DNA from: G963674835 sp963674835
GTDB lineage: Bacteria > Planctomycetota > Planctomycetia > Pirellulales > Thermoguttaceae
Reading direction: 5' to 3'
Length of the DNA stretch: 64,000 bases
Assembly: GCA_963674835.2 (NCBI GenBank)
Contig: CAXXKC010000002.1
Location: 124,001-188,000 of the forward strand
The notes beneath the pieces are model-generated. The model did not search any database and was not told the DNA's origin. It was given only the letters and a program-made list of their open reading frames with translations. Positions 1 to 8,971 of this stretch are shown piece by piece (the first letter of the stretch is position 1; the number at the start of each line of letters is the position of its first letter). The position numbers and the translations under genes were made by a program.

Positions 1-1659
1 CTGGAATTCAGCCTTCACAAGCTCTTTCCAAATCTAAACTACCCTGTATTGGAATCGCTGAGCAGCGCCCACCTCGATGCACTGTTCGAGGCATATCAGC
101 ATCAGGCCGGTTCGGTGCTGGCCGAAAACGGGACGAAAGAGTTCGTACTGACGCACTGCTTTCACATCGTGCCCAGCTTGATTTCCACGCCGGTCGGGCT
201 GATGGAAATGCTGCTGTCCCGGCATTACCAAAATGTGCCGATCCCGGAGAATCTCGACGACTATCTGCTGCAAACGTTGCGATCAAGACAGCAGTTTGCC
301 ACATGGCCCTTGGAACGTATCCTGGCCAGTCGGGACGAGTTCCTTCGCTTTCTCCAGGAGCAGTGGCCGTGGTACCTGGAATCGCTGACGGGTGGCGAGA
401 AAAAGTGCATTGTCCCGTTTGACCATCAAAATGTGCGGGCCTACGTGGACACCCTGTTCCTGGAAGGGCTGCTGACGCCAGTCCAGGTCAAAGACGCCAA
501 GTCGTTGCCAACGTGGGTCCAGACCGGCCTGCTGCACGACCCACAAGCGGATGCACTGGACCGAATGCGAAAGCTCCTCGGTCGCTGCGAGCAGAAGATA
601 CCTGGCGAAGATGCTCCGCATCGAGACTGGCAAAAACTGGCCCGAACCTGGGCTGAGTTGATCGTGCTTCGCTGGGAATTGGATTCTCGCCTCGAAGCTC
701 AAGATCGCCAACAGTGGGAGCAAATTCACGAACGCATCGAAGACGGTTTCGCCGCTTGGATGCTAAATCGCTTCGGTTCTCTGCACAATCTGCCGCACAC
801 GACCGAACCCGTGATGGTCCATCATGTCCCACGATACATGGCGGCGGTGCGTGCCAAGGAGAACTTGGGCAAACTGGCGTTGGTAGTGGTGGATGGCCTT
901 GCTCTGGACCAATGGCTCGTATTGCGTCGGTGTTTCGAGTCAAAGCCGGTTCCCTGGAAGTTGGAGGAATCTTCCGTATTTGCCTGGGTGCCGACAATCA
1001 CGTCCGTGTCCAGGCAATCGATCTTCGCTGGCGTTGTACCTCACCTGTTCCCCGACTCGCTCTACACCACAAATCGAGAGCCGAGCCATTGGACTCGCTT
1101 CTGGGAAGATCGGGACGTGAACCGGGGTGCAGTCGAGTACGCCAAGATGGTCGAGACCGGCGAATCCGAGCAACTGGATCATTGCTTGCAGAATCCACAC
1201 GTTGCCATCGTCGGCATCGTCGTCAACTGGGTGGACAAGATCGCCGACACCGAAAAGCAGGGCACAGCAGGGGTACATGATGCCCTGAAACTGTGGTCTG
1301 ACAAGTTTGTATCCCTGTTCGACCGGTTATTGGACGAGGGGTTTGCCGTCTTCGTCACTGCTGACCACGGGAATGTCGCCGCAGAGGGAATGGGAGAACC
1401 CAAGCAAGGCGTACTTGTGGAATCGCCGGGGAATCGGGCCAGGATCTACGACAACCCAATGTTCTTGGCGGAAGCGCAAGCCCAATACGAATTAAGCAGT
1501 GCATGGCCCGCTATCGGCTTGCCCCCGGATCGGCACACACTTCTTCCTAAGGGATTGCGGGCATTTACACAAAGCGGAAAACACGTTGTCTCGCACGGCG
1601 GGATCTCTCTTGAAGAGGTCGTCGTCCCCTTCGTGCGGATCGCCAGGGATGAAATATGA
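1..1659 (+). CDS. pglZ: PglZ-domain protein (BREX phosphatase-like), 5' end outside window
   Basis: The frame is open from base 1, so the real start lies left of the window; 552 residues are visible. The C-terminal half has alkaline-phosphatase-superfamily PglZ features: LALVVVDGLALDQW (metal-binding Asp), FVTADHGNVAAEG (Asp-His pair) and a final HGGISLEEVVVPFVRI block. PglZ proteins are core, metal-dependent components of BREX/PGL phage-defence systems, acting with a methyltransferase (PglX) and a large ATPase (BrxC/PglY). The stop overlaps the next start (ATGA), so the two genes are translationally coupled. Order pglZ then a BrxA-like gene fits the 3' end of BREX type 3, whose other genes would lie to the left. 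The PglZ domain is confident; the BREX subtype is inference. Confidence 0.85.
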   Translation: MEFSLHKLFPNLNYPVLESLSSAHLDALFEAYQHQAGSVLAENGTKEFVLTHCFHIVPSLISTPVGLMEMLLSRHYQNVPIPENLDDYLLQTLRSRQQFATWPLERILASRDEFLRFLQEQWPWYLESLTGGEKKCIVPFDHQNVRAYVDTLFLEGLLTPVQVKDAKSLPTWVQTGLLHDPQADALDRMRKLLGRCEQKIPGEDAPHRDWQKLARTWAELIVLRWELDSRLEAQDRQQWEQIHERIEDGFAAWMLNRFGSLHNLPHTTEPVMVHHVPRYMAAVRAKENLGKLALVVVDGLALDQWLVLRRCFESKPVPWKLEESSVFAWVPTITSVSRQSIFAGVVPHLFPDSLYTTNREPSHWTRFWEDRDVNRGAVEYAKMVETGESEQLDHCLQNPHVAIVGIVVNWVDKIADTEKQGTAGVHDALKLWSDKFVSLFDRLLDEGFAVFVTADHGNVAAEGMGEPKQGVLVESPGNRARIYDNPMFLAEAQAQYELSSAWPAIGLPPDRHTLLPKGLRAFTQSGKHVVSHGGISLEEVVVPFVRIARDEI

Positions 1660-2426
1660 AAGCCGTTGTCGGATTTGACAGAAAACTGAAGCGTGACTGG
1701 CTCGATGCCTTCGCCGACCAGGTGGCGAAAGGCGAGGATACACCGACATTGCGGACGTTCCTGCATGAGCGATTGAAATCAGACCATCCAGGCGACACGG
1801 CTCGTGGAAAGACGATGACGGTGCTGATGCGGATCTGGGCGCTCGTACCAGACGAAGATCGACGGCTTCGACAGGATGCTTTTGATCTGCTGAAAGTCAT
1901 TCCCGCCCAAGACCGCATCTGGTTGCATTGGGGCATGTCGCTGTTGGCATATCCCCTGTTCCGAGATACCGCTACAGCCATCGGTCGTCTCCTGAAACTC
2001 CAGGGCGAGTTCACACTCGGCCAGTTGCAGCGAAAGTTGATGGATGGCTGGGGGGAACGGTCAACTGTGACACGAGCCTTCCAGCGTATCGTTCGCAGCA
2101 TGGTCGAATGGGAGGCACTTGCCGACGCCCAGACACCAGGACACTTCCAGGCTCTCCCGCCGATAACGACGAACTCAAAACCCCTGCAACTCTGGTTCCT
2201 TCGAGCCAGCCTGCAAGCAAGCCGTACCGAGATGATCGAGGCAAATCAGCTATTCAGCCAACCATTGGCATTCCCGTTCAGGCTGACGATCAAGAAGACA
2301 GACCTGCGCCGCTCAAAAGACTTCACGATCCACCGCCAAGGCATCGACATGGACATGGTGTCAATTACGGAAGTCTGTTCCCAGACAGTGGAGAACTCAA
2401 GACCGAAAGCCAAGAGCCATGCATGA
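1656..2426 (+). CDS. BrxA-like (DUF1819-type) winged-helix protein
   Basis: A 256-residue protein starting on an ATGA overlap with the pglZ-like gene. It is helical and its middle reads like a winged helix (LGQLQRKLMDGWGERSTVTR, then AFQRIVRSMVEWEAL), the pattern I associate with BrxA/DUF1819, a small DNA-binding BREX protein. Its size and its position directly after pglZ agree with the BREX type 3 gene order. The last 90 residues are less typical. I assign the family from pattern and context only, so it may be an unrelated small partner of PglZ. Its stop overlaps the next start by 8 nt, making a tightly coupled three-gene unit. Confidence 0.5.
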   Translation: MKAVVGFDRKLKRDWLDAFADQVAKGEDTPTLRTFLHERLKSDHPGDTARGKTMTVLMRIWALVPDEDRRLRQDAFDLLKVIPAQDRIWLHWGMSLLAYPLFRDTATAIGRLLKLQGEFTLGQLQRKLMDGWGERSTVTRAFQRIVRSMVEWEALADAQTPGHFQALPPITTNSKPLQLWFLRASLQASRTEMIEANQLFSQPLAFPFRLTIKKTDLRRSKDFTIHRQGIDMDMVSITEVCSQTVENSRPKAKSHA

Positions 2427-3176
2427 CCCGATACGTCACGTTGTCATCGATGCGAACATTCTGTCTGCGTATCTGCACCCTGGCAGTGTGTCGAGCAGTC
2501 ACGTTCGGGATCGCAGCAGTATCCTGCTCGAAGCAGCGATTTCGTCCCAATGGCCCGGCCTACGACTGTATACGCCGTCGATTTGCATCGCCGAAGCGCT
2601 TGGAGTTCTTGACAAATACCGTTTCTGCACTTGGCATGGACCACTCAAGAATGATCCTACACGACGGATGAAGCGAAAAGATTACGAGAGTTCCCGAGAC
2701 AAACTCGCCCAGGCAGTCAAGGAACGGGTCATCGAGCAACTTTCGCATGATCCCAGCCACGTACTCTTGGCAGGGCTCGTCTCTCCCATCAACAACAATC
2801 TGCAAATCCGACGCCGAGACCGTGGAACCAAGAAGGCCAGTCAGCGAGTCAAACCACCGATGGGGGCGGCTGACTGTTTGATCTCTGGCATGACCATTCA
2901 TCTTGTAAACCGCCTGGGGCGTGATTCAGTCGTTCTCGCCACGGCTGACCAGCGAATGGCAGATGTGTTGTGCAAGGCAAGGAAACTCAGATCAACGACA
3001 GCAGAGAAGCTGGGGCTTCCCACCGTGGCCCTCCAAGCTGGGTTGGAGTGGTCTTCAGATCTTTACCCGAATGCGATCAACCTGAATCGTGCATCTGACG
3101 CTGACATGCAGGCCACTTTCGGAGGCTGGCCGCTGCCCACCACGCCGCTAACCTACAAGACCCGAAAACAGCTAAC

Positions 3177-3184
3177 CAAAAGCG
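3177..3184. repeat. Left 8-bp target-site duplication of the IS66 element
   Basis: CAAAAGCG directly precedes the left inverted repeat and recurs exactly at 4665-4672 after the right inverted repeat. Eight-bp duplications are the rule for IS66-family elements, so this marks a real transposition event. Confidence 0.95.
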
Positions 3185-4664
3185 GTAGCCGTTCACGGCT
3201 TTACGCCAGCAGGGACGGGGCGGGTTGGGCGGTGAGGTGGGCGAGGAGTGCGGTGTGAAGGAATTGGAATGCGCGGCGGCCTTGTTGGGCACAAGTGGCC
3301 AGCGCAGACCATGCCCGTTCGCACCAGCGCATTCCCGGGCCGCCTCGCGTGCCTTGGGTCACTCGCCGGTCGATCACCACATGACGGATTGCCTGCTCGG
3401 TCAGGTTGTTCGTCGGCTCCACGCCCGGCTCGGTGAGGAAGCTGAAGTAATGTTCCGCCTTCCGACCTCGAAAGCGAGCAGCCAGAGTCCGCGCTTCGTT
3501 CCACGTCGGCGGATGGCGCACCTGTTGGAGAAAACCGCGGCGAATGGCCTCCATCCGCAAGGCAAACTTCTCCAGCGGCCATTGGGCTTTGCGGTGCAAC
3601 GTATGAAAGAGCTTCCGCAGCCAACCCAGAAGCTTCTCGGCCCAACGGGCAGCGCTCTTATTGGGCTGCTCGGCCAGGAAGCGGATGTCGCGGATCAGGT
3701 GGGCCATGCAGAACTGGACGGTTGCCCCACTGTCGGCCATGTACTTGCGGTAGGCCGAAAAGTAGTCGCAGCCAATCACACCGCCGAACGTCTCGCCCAG
3801 CACCGTCCGCAGCACTTCGCTGCCCCGGGAACGATCGATGTGGAAGACGGTGAAACGCGGGGCGCGAAAACACCAAGTCCAATGACGCCGACCTGCGTCC
3901 TTGTGCCCCGATTCGTCGATGCCCAGACGGTCTTGCCCAGCCAGGCGGTCGCGGAGTTCTTCATAGGGCCCGCGGATCGCGGCGGAGACTTTCTGCACGA
4001 CCTTCGCCAACTGCCCGCGACTGAGGTCCAGCCCGGCCAGGTCGCGCCAGAAGCTGTGGATCGTCGTGTAAGACATGTGGCAAGCGGCCTTCTGGAACGC
4101 AATCGCTGCCGAGAGCCGCGGACCGACCAAGCCTGCCGCGGCAACCTCCGGCGGCAACGACGCGATGACGATCCGGCCGGTGCGCGGATCACGATACCGA
4201 CGGGCTCGATACTCGGTGATCACAAACGGCTTCTCCACCAGTTCCACCTGCTGAACGACGTGCCATCGCGCGAGCGGCCGCAGCCCTCGTGCCTCTTCCC
4301 GAGGCAACTCGCACTGAACAATCCGGTCCACTTCGTCCGGAGCGAACGGTTTTCGTTCGTGCTTGGCGTGTCCCGGCTGACCGCCGATCGACCGCTTCTT
4401 TCGTCGCTTGGCCGCATCCGGCTTGGACGGTTTCACTATATCGCTGGACGGTGGCTTGGAACTGTTCCCCGAGTTCTTCCTCAAACGCGCGACTTCTGCC
4501 TCCAGTTGGGCGATTCGTGCTTGCAGAGGCGCAACCGCCTCGGCGACCGCCGCGGCGATCAACTTGCGAACTTCGTCTTCAGTAAAGAGGCGAGCCATCC
4601 CTCCTTCATAACCCATGCCCCCCAACGGCGCAATACCAATTCTTCAAAATCCGTGAACGGTTAC
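3185..4664 (-). mobile_element. IS66-family insertion sequence, single-transposase type, 1480 bp
   Basis: The ends are GTAGCCGTTCACGG (3185-3198) and the inverted match of GTAACCGTTCACGG (4651-4664), differing at one position. The GTAA/GTAG tip is typical of IS66. It carries only the large transposase, without the tnpA/tnpB accessory genes of classical IS66, as in the ISBst12-like subgroup. It is flanked by an exact 8-bp duplication and interrupts the PIN-domain gene. Both ends and the transposase look intact, so the insertion is probably fairly recent. Confidence 0.95.
3201..4616 (-). CDS. IS66-family transposase (TnpC type)
   Basis: About 471 residues, normal for the family. In order: an N-terminal leucine-zipper-like helix (LQARIAQLEAEVARLRK), an IS66 zinc-finger-like/linker region with a GNSSKPPSSD motif, and a DDE catalytic core with GIDESGHK, GCDYFSAYRKY and a final Glu in EPTNNLTEQAIR. 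It ends with the IS66 C-terminal block. The start is uncertain: ATG at 4616 was chosen, but ATG at 4598 directly after an AAGGAGG is an alternative. It reads on the strand opposite to the host gene it disrupts. Confidence 0.92.
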   Translation of the reverse strand: MGYEGGMARLFTEDEVRKLIAAAVAEAVAPLQARIAQLEAEVARLRKNSGNSSKPPSSDIVKPSKPDAAKRRKKRSIGGQPGHAKHERKPFAPDEVDRIVQCELPREEARGLRPLARWHVVQQVELVEKPFVITEYRARRYRDPRTGRIVIASLPPEVAAAGLVGPRLSAAIAFQKAACHMSYTTIHSFWRDLAGLDLSRGQLAKVVQKVSAAIRGPYEELRDRLAGQDRLGIDESGHKDAGRRHWTWCFRAPRFTVFHIDRSRGSEVLRTVLGETFGGVIGCDYFSAYRKYMADSGATVQFCMAHLIRDIRFLAEQPNKSAARWAEKLLGWLRKLFHTLHRKAQWPLEKFALRMEAIRRGFLQQVRHPPTWNEARTLAARFRGRKAEHYFSFLTEPGVEPTNNLTEQAIRHVVIDRRVTQGTRGGPGMRWCERAWSALATCAQQGRRAFQFLHTALLAHLTAQPAPSLLA

Positions 4665-4672
4665 CAAAAGCG
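4665..4672. repeat. Right 8-bp target-site duplication of the IS66 element
   Basis: Exact second copy of CAAAAGCG (see 3177-3184), directly after the right terminal inverted repeat. The PIN-gene frame resumes at 4673. Confidence 0.95.
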
Positions 4673-4945
4673 AGACAGATGCCCTTATCGACGCCTGGTT
4701 GGAAGTTGGAAAAGAACACCGCATGACGAATCCCGACAGGCTTCCCTACAGCACGAGCCTCGAACAGATCAGAACTCGCTTCACTGTGGCGACATCGACC
4801 TACCTGTCAAGCGATGACGTTTTCTGGTTCTTGATCAACAAGCGGAAAGCAAAGAAGCTACCGAAACCTGCCTTGCGGTAGAGACACAGACAATTCAAGG
4901 GATTAGCTCCAAATTCGCTGGGCATCAAGCTGCCCAGGTACAGAC

Positions 4946-5665
4946 ATGACCACCACCTTCCCCGCCAAACGAATCGCACAACTTCGGCGACGAGCCTCCA
5001 AAGCCGCCGAACTGCCAGACGAAGTGCCCGAGGGATGGTCTGTGAGCACCGTCGATCCGATGGCTGTCCTGGCCATCTTCAAGCCACTGCGAATCAACGA
5101 AGGCTTCGTCCTGCGGGCCTACCAGTTCCATTCGGGCGGGAACGGCAACGGTTTCGTCTGGGCCATGCCCGTCGATGCCGACTTCCCCGATCCCACGGAA
5201 TGTCCACGTCTGGAGGATGCCTTCCTGGAGCCTCCCAAGCCACTTGACACCCTGGACAACGTAATGGATGCCATCGATGGTGACGGCTCGCCCTGGTCCT
5301 ACATGTGTGCCTCGGTCTTTGGCCGAGAAATCTCGGAGTTTGGGGCCATGTGGCACGGGTGCGATTGGGATACCCACAGGATTCTCGACGCAGATCCCTG
5401 GGAGGACGATCACCAAGGCCGAAAAGGCGACCTGACAGAGCCAATGGCTCCCGCCGATGAATGGGAATGGTTGCAGCCCAGACCCACCGATTGGAGGCCG
5501 CAAGTTGTCCAGGACGGCGACCGTGTGACCGTTACCTTTCTGACGTTCAGCGGCCTGGGTCAGGAGACCATCTACCGGTACACAGACGTGTTTAAGATCG
5601 GCAGCTACAGGTTCGAGGTAGACAGACAGGATGTCGCCACGGGAGCCGGGGGATTTGTGTTTTGA
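4946..5665 (+). CDS. Hypothetical acidic protein, 239 aa
   Basis: No family recognised. The protein is soluble, rich in Asp/Glu/Trp, with a short basic N-terminus (KRIAQLRRRASK) and no signal peptide or membrane segment. The central part (WAMPVDADFPDPTECPRLED) and a C-terminal beta-rich part (VTVTFLTFSGLGQETIYRY) suggest a compact alpha/beta domain. It opens a plus-strand run of small genes that starts just after the disrupted PIN gene. The start ATG was chosen because coding-like sequence begins there and a moderate AGGTACAG precedes it. The ORF itself is probably real from length and codon use. Confidence 0.7.
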   Translation: MTTTFPAKRIAQLRRRASKAAELPDEVPEGWSVSTVDPMAVLAIFKPLRINEGFVLRAYQFHSGGNGNGFVWAMPVDADFPDPTECPRLEDAFLEPPKPLDTLDNVMDAIDGDGSPWSYMCASVFGREISEFGAMWHGCDWDTHRILDADPWEDDHQGRKGDLTEPMAPADEWEWLQPRPTDWRPQVVQDGDRVTVTFLTFSGLGQETIYRYTDVFKIGSYRFEVDRQDVATGAGGFVF

Positions 5666-5699
5666 TTTGGCGTCTATTCCATGATGAAAGGCGGATCAG

Positions 5700-5921
5700 A
5701 TGGCAAAGCATGAAGTAGCGTTCGACGTTCCCGAGCGGCCATTAGGGCGAGCCGACATTCGATTTATTGTGAAAGCGGATGGCAGTGTACTCGGCACATT
5801 GACCGTTTCTAATGGCTCACTCGTGTGGTTCCCCAAGGGAACTACTTACGGATGCAAGATGGGCTGGAGCAAGTTCGATAAGATCATGCAAGAACACGCA
5901 ACAAGGCTGGAAAGACGATAG
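5700..5921 (+). CDS. Small conserved-type hypothetical protein, 73 aa
   Basis: A short beta-rich protein beginning MAKHEVAFDVPERPLGRADI and continuing with a VKADGSVLGTLTVSNGSLVW core and a helical C-terminus. It looks like a family of about 70-residue proteins I have seen in mobile-element contexts, without a known function. It lies 34 nt after the preceding gene and 5 nt before the next, so the three are likely one transcript. Confidence 0.65.
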   Translation: MAKHEVAFDVPERPLGRADIRFIVKADGSVLGTLTVSNGSLVWFPKGTTYGCKMGWSKFDKIMQEHATRLERR

Positions 5922-5926
5922 CACCC

Positions 5927-6304
5927 ATGTGGCTTTTCACGAAATACGGGTTTTACAGCGCCGTCTGTGCCCGCCAAGGCGACGGCGGGCATGGCCAGCC
6001 TGTTGATTCCAACCGGATCATGGTACGTGCGAGGCTTCGCACGCACCTGGAAGCATTGAAGGACCGCTTCCCCGACTTGCTCGGCGGCTTCGAGATCAAG
6101 GAGTTCGCTGGCACCGACTACGCCTTCCGCCTCTTCGTGGACAAGCCGGTCTGGTCGAAGGTCATGGCTGGGCTGAGCGACGAACTGAACTATGACAACT
6201 TCAAATCCGAAGTCTCCCGATTCCAGGGCCGGGATGGAGCGGCCTACGAGCGTGCGCTCCATAAGGTCTGGTCGGTGATGTATGGGTTGCAGAAACAGAA
6301 ATAA
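5927..6304 (+). CDS. Conserved hypothetical protein, 125 aa (MWLFTKYGFYS type)
   Basis: The N-terminus MWLFTKYGFYSAVCARQGDG and the block RARLRTHLEALKDRFPDLLG are distinctive of a family of small bacterial proteins of unknown function, about 120 residues long. The domain is alpha/beta with no signal or membrane segment. The gene starts only 5 nt after the 73-residue gene, consistent with co-translation. No catalytic motif is apparent, and I assign no function. Confidence 0.7.
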   Translation: MWLFTKYGFYSAVCARQGDGGHGQPVDSNRIMVRARLRTHLEALKDRFPDLLGGFEIKEFAGTDYAFRLFVDKPVWSKVMAGLSDELNYDNFKSEVSRFQGRDGAAYERALHKVWSVMYGLQKQK

Positions 6305-6353
6305 CGTTCTCACCGAGACAAGAGACCCCCACGCTTCACACGAAGGAAGCCAA

Positions 6354-8027
6354 ATGAACACCCCAGTTATTGAAATTCCTTTTGTTTGGCCTGACAGTCG
6401 AAAATTGGCCGAGACTCTTGGCCCGGAACCAGATATCAAGTCAGTCATTGCCGACTCCCAGCTTGTGCTGGGTATCGTCCACGGCATTACTGACGCAACT
6501 GTAAGCTTGTTGGCCGACGTGTTGGCAAAAGAACCGATTGCCAGCGACGACGGAAATGGGCGACCCGCCGCAGGACCACCGGAAAAGCAGATTCGCTTGA
6601 TCGTGACGCTGTATCCAACCTGTCCAACAAGCACCGAGGCACTCCAGGGGCTTAGTGGCCTGCAACATGCCCATTCGTCGCTTCAGGTTAAGATCATTAC
6701 GTGCGATCTCTTGTCCGCACGAGAGAACGCCTTGGCCTGTTACAAGACTCCAGACGTAGTGCCGACCTTGTTCTTCGGATCTTCGGCCACCCTGGAAGAC
6801 CTGTCAGAAAAGCCGACGCATATGACTCTAGGCTTTGTACCGGAGCCGGTGCTCGCCGCCGAATGGGCAAACGCGTTTGATGTGCGCTGGTTTCGAGCAG
6901 TGCGGTTGACGGACGAGCGGACGGCCATCCCCCATCTCGTCCTCCCGGAAGGTTCGATTGAAGCCGCAGAAACGTGGGCGGCTTATGAGCGACTATGCGT
7001 TGAGAAACAGGCGAAGGAGGAAATCGTTGAGGTCATTGTTGATCCTGACACTGGTGAAGTCTCAGCCAAAGCTGTGGATGGGACGGCGGTGACAACAGTT
7101 TCGAGCGACAACAAGATCCGGAAAGTTTCCCGGGTGTACCGCACACTCCAACAGCTACTCGATATGGGGCATCTGGTGAGCGTGGACAAGACCACCCGAC
7201 TGTTGCCATTCGAGGTTCCGGTGAAGCCGAAGTGGTTTGGGCTTGAAACGTTGAAGCAGATCGGATCAGTCAAGCGGCACGTCAGCTACCGCATCTCCGC
7301 ATTGACCGAGGAAGAGTTGAATCGACTTGAGACCCGACGAAAGAAGACCAGTGAGTTGCTGGACTTGTTTTCATTCTCTTTGGCGGACGGGCAACGGTGG
7401 ATGCCTTCCAGTGCAGAGGAGTTGTTTCGGCAGCAAACTGACCACATCAACAGGGAGGCCAAGGGTGCTCTGGCGGAGTTGGTATCCGGCGATCTGGACA
7501 AGTTCCTGGCCACACGACGCAAGTCCGTCAGCGAAGACGCCAATCGTATGTATGGTGATCTATTCCCCGACCACAATCTTCCTGAAGATGCGATTGATGA
7601 AATCATGCTCGCCCTGAAGGACCGATTCAAACGGGCCGAGGCTCGATCATTTCTGCCGCAGTTGTCCTTTACTCGGGTAAGCCTTCCGCAACCGCAAGAC
7701 ACGGCATGGAAGTCGCAGTTGGGGTCGGCACTTAATCTGCTGCTGAGCATTGTGCGGTATCCTCGCAAAGCGTGTCGAAATAGGCCGTATTTTGCGCGGG
7801 GGATGACAGCAAAGCCGCAACAGATCCTGGCAGCAATGAACGTGTTGAATGACCCATTCATTGATTGTTTTGAGAAATACGAATCCAGGGATATAGCCGA
7901 GGCAGAATTGGAAAGAACGGACGACATCCAGGTATCGGACGACACCGCAGAAGAGAAGTGCGAGCAGTTGCTCGAATTGTTGCGGCATAGAACCACGGCA
8001 CATGGCCGTGCAGCCCTTGAGGGCTGA
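6354..8027 (+). CDS. Large hypothetical protein, 557 aa
   Basis: Start ATG at 6354 (MNTPVIEIPF) is preceded by GAAGGAAGCCAA, a fair ribosome site; a longer frame from 6282 overlaps the upstream gene and is less likely. The N-terminal 200 residues look alpha/beta (RLIVTLYPTCPTSTEALQGL, VVPTLFFGSS) and weakly recall a phospholipase-D-like fold, but no HxK catalytic motif is present. Residues about 230-310 are charged. The C-terminal half is helical, with a run of Arg/Lys/Glu. It is the largest product in the unknown-gene run and so the best candidate for its main functional component. Function unknown. Confidence 0.7.
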   Translation: MNTPVIEIPFVWPDSRKLAETLGPEPDIKSVIADSQLVLGIVHGITDATVSLLADVLAKEPIASDDGNGRPAAGPPEKQIRLIVTLYPTCPTSTEALQGLSGLQHAHSSLQVKIITCDLLSARENALACYKTPDVVPTLFFGSSATLEDLSEKPTHMTLGFVPEPVLAAEWANAFDVRWFRAVRLTDERTAIPHLVLPEGSIEAAETWAAYERLCVEKQAKEEIVEVIVDPDTGEVSAKAVDGTAVTTVSSDNKIRKVSRVYRTLQQLLDMGHLVSVDKTTRLLPFEVPVKPKWFGLETLKQIGSVKRHVSYRISALTEEELNRLETRRKKTSELLDLFSFSLADGQRWMPSSAEELFRQQTDHINREAKGALAELVSGDLDKFLATRRKSVSEDANRMYGDLFPDHNLPEDAIDEIMLALKDRFKRAEARSFLPQLSFTRVSLPQPQDTAWKSQLGSALNLLLSIVRYPRKACRNRPYFARGMTAKPQQILAAMNVLNDPFIDCFEKYESRDIAEAELERTDDIQVSDDTAEEKCEQLLELLRHRTTAHGRAALEG

Positions 8028-8046
8028 AAATGGGAGGTAATGCCCA

Positions 8047-8904
8047 ATGAAGCAGGACATTCCCCTGAACCTCACCCACGCGCAGCGGAAGGTGCTCGCC
8101 GCCGTTCTCCCAACCCTGGCCGACCGGCTCAAGATCGACGAAGCGGCATCCCGCACCATTTCCTTCACGTTCCAGGAGCTTGGAGACATCGCCGCCAAGT
8201 GTCAGGTCGCAGTGCCGACTGCGAAGAATGGCATGGTTCGGAACTCGCTCCGGCACATCACCGAAACGGCCACCAAGGCTCTCGAAACGCATAAAGAAGG
8301 TGCTATCGGCGAAATCCCCGCCGCCGAGCGCATCTACCAGTTCAAAATCACCGTGAAGGGCATCAAACCGCCGATCTGGCGGCGAATCCAGACCAAGGAC
8401 TGCACTCTGGATAAGCTCCACGAACATATCCAGACGGCTCTGGGCTGGACGAATTCCCACCTTCACCAGTTCACGATCAGTGGCGTCATCCATGGCGATC
8501 CACAGTTGCTCTATGAGGGCTGGCAGGATGAAACGCCACCGGTGAACTCGCTTCGCACGAAAGTCAGCAAGATCGTTCCCGAAGACGGCAAACAGTTTCG
8601 GTTCGATTACGAATACGACTTTGGCGACGGCTGGGAGCATGAAATCCGCTTCGAGGGCTGCCTCCGGGCCGAGAAGGGAACTCGGTATCCGCTTTGCGTC
8701 GAAGGAGCACGGGCCTGCCCACCCGAGGATGTCGGAGGCATCTACGGCTACCAGGAGTACCTGGAGGCTCTGGCCAACCCCAGGCATGAGGAGCACGAGT
8801 CCTTCATGGAATGGCGGGGGCCGTTCGATTCCGAGACGTTCGACGCCCAGGCGGCGACCAAGGAGATGCGGAAGGGACTGCCGAACTGGCGAGAGATGGA
8901 GTGA
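8047..8904 (+). CDS. Plasmid pRiA4b ORF-3-like protein
   Basis: Residues about 95-285 match the pRiA4b ORF-3 family: YQFKITVKGIKPPIWRRIQ, a LHEHIQTALGWTNSHLHQF block, YEYDFGDGWEHEI, and a Cys-containing ACPPEDVGG loop. The family is common on plasmids and transposons, and its biochemical role is unknown. The first 90 residues are an extra helical N-terminal extension not needed for the family. A strong GGGAGGT precedes the ATG. It lies 19 nt after the 557-residue gene in the same run. Confidence 0.9.
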   Translation: MKQDIPLNLTHAQRKVLAAVLPTLADRLKIDEAASRTISFTFQELGDIAAKCQVAVPTAKNGMVRNSLRHITETATKALETHKEGAIGEIPAAERIYQFKITVKGIKPPIWRRIQTKDCTLDKLHEHIQTALGWTNSHLHQFTISGVIHGDPQLLYEGWQDETPPVNSLRTKVSKIVPEDGKQFRFDYEYDFGDGWEHEIRFEGCLRAEKGTRYPLCVEGARACPPEDVGGIYGYQEYLEALANPRHEEHESFMEWRGPFDSETFDAQAATKEMRKGLPNWREME

Positions 8905-8971
8905 GCCACGACGGCGTTACAAGTTTTGTACTTGGACGCCTACCAGCCCGACACCCACGATGGGGAACAAC

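Larger units (their letters stand above)
2419..4881 (+). pseudogene. PIN-domain nuclease gene split by an IS66-family insertion
   Basis: Exon-like pieces 2419-3184 and 4673-4881 join in frame once the element and one target copy are removed, giving 975 nt and 324 residues. The N-terminal part has a PIN fold signature: VVIDANILSAYL (first Asp), SICIAEAL (Glu), MGAADCLISG (Asp) and VVLATADQRMADV (Asp). PIN domains are metal-dependent RNases or nucleases, often toxins or defence effectors. It overlaps the BrxA-like gene by 8 nt, so it was the third gene of the PglZ operon. As it stands the reading frame runs into the element and stops at 3258, giving a 279-residue product that keeps all acidic residues but has a foreign tail. 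It could therefore still be partly active. The interruption itself is directly visible. Confidence 0.85.

Noticed and set aside
3225..4817. 530-codon plus-strand frame across the IS66 element
   Set aside because: It is antisense to a clearly conserved transposase and has transposase-shadow composition (His/Arg/Pro-rich).
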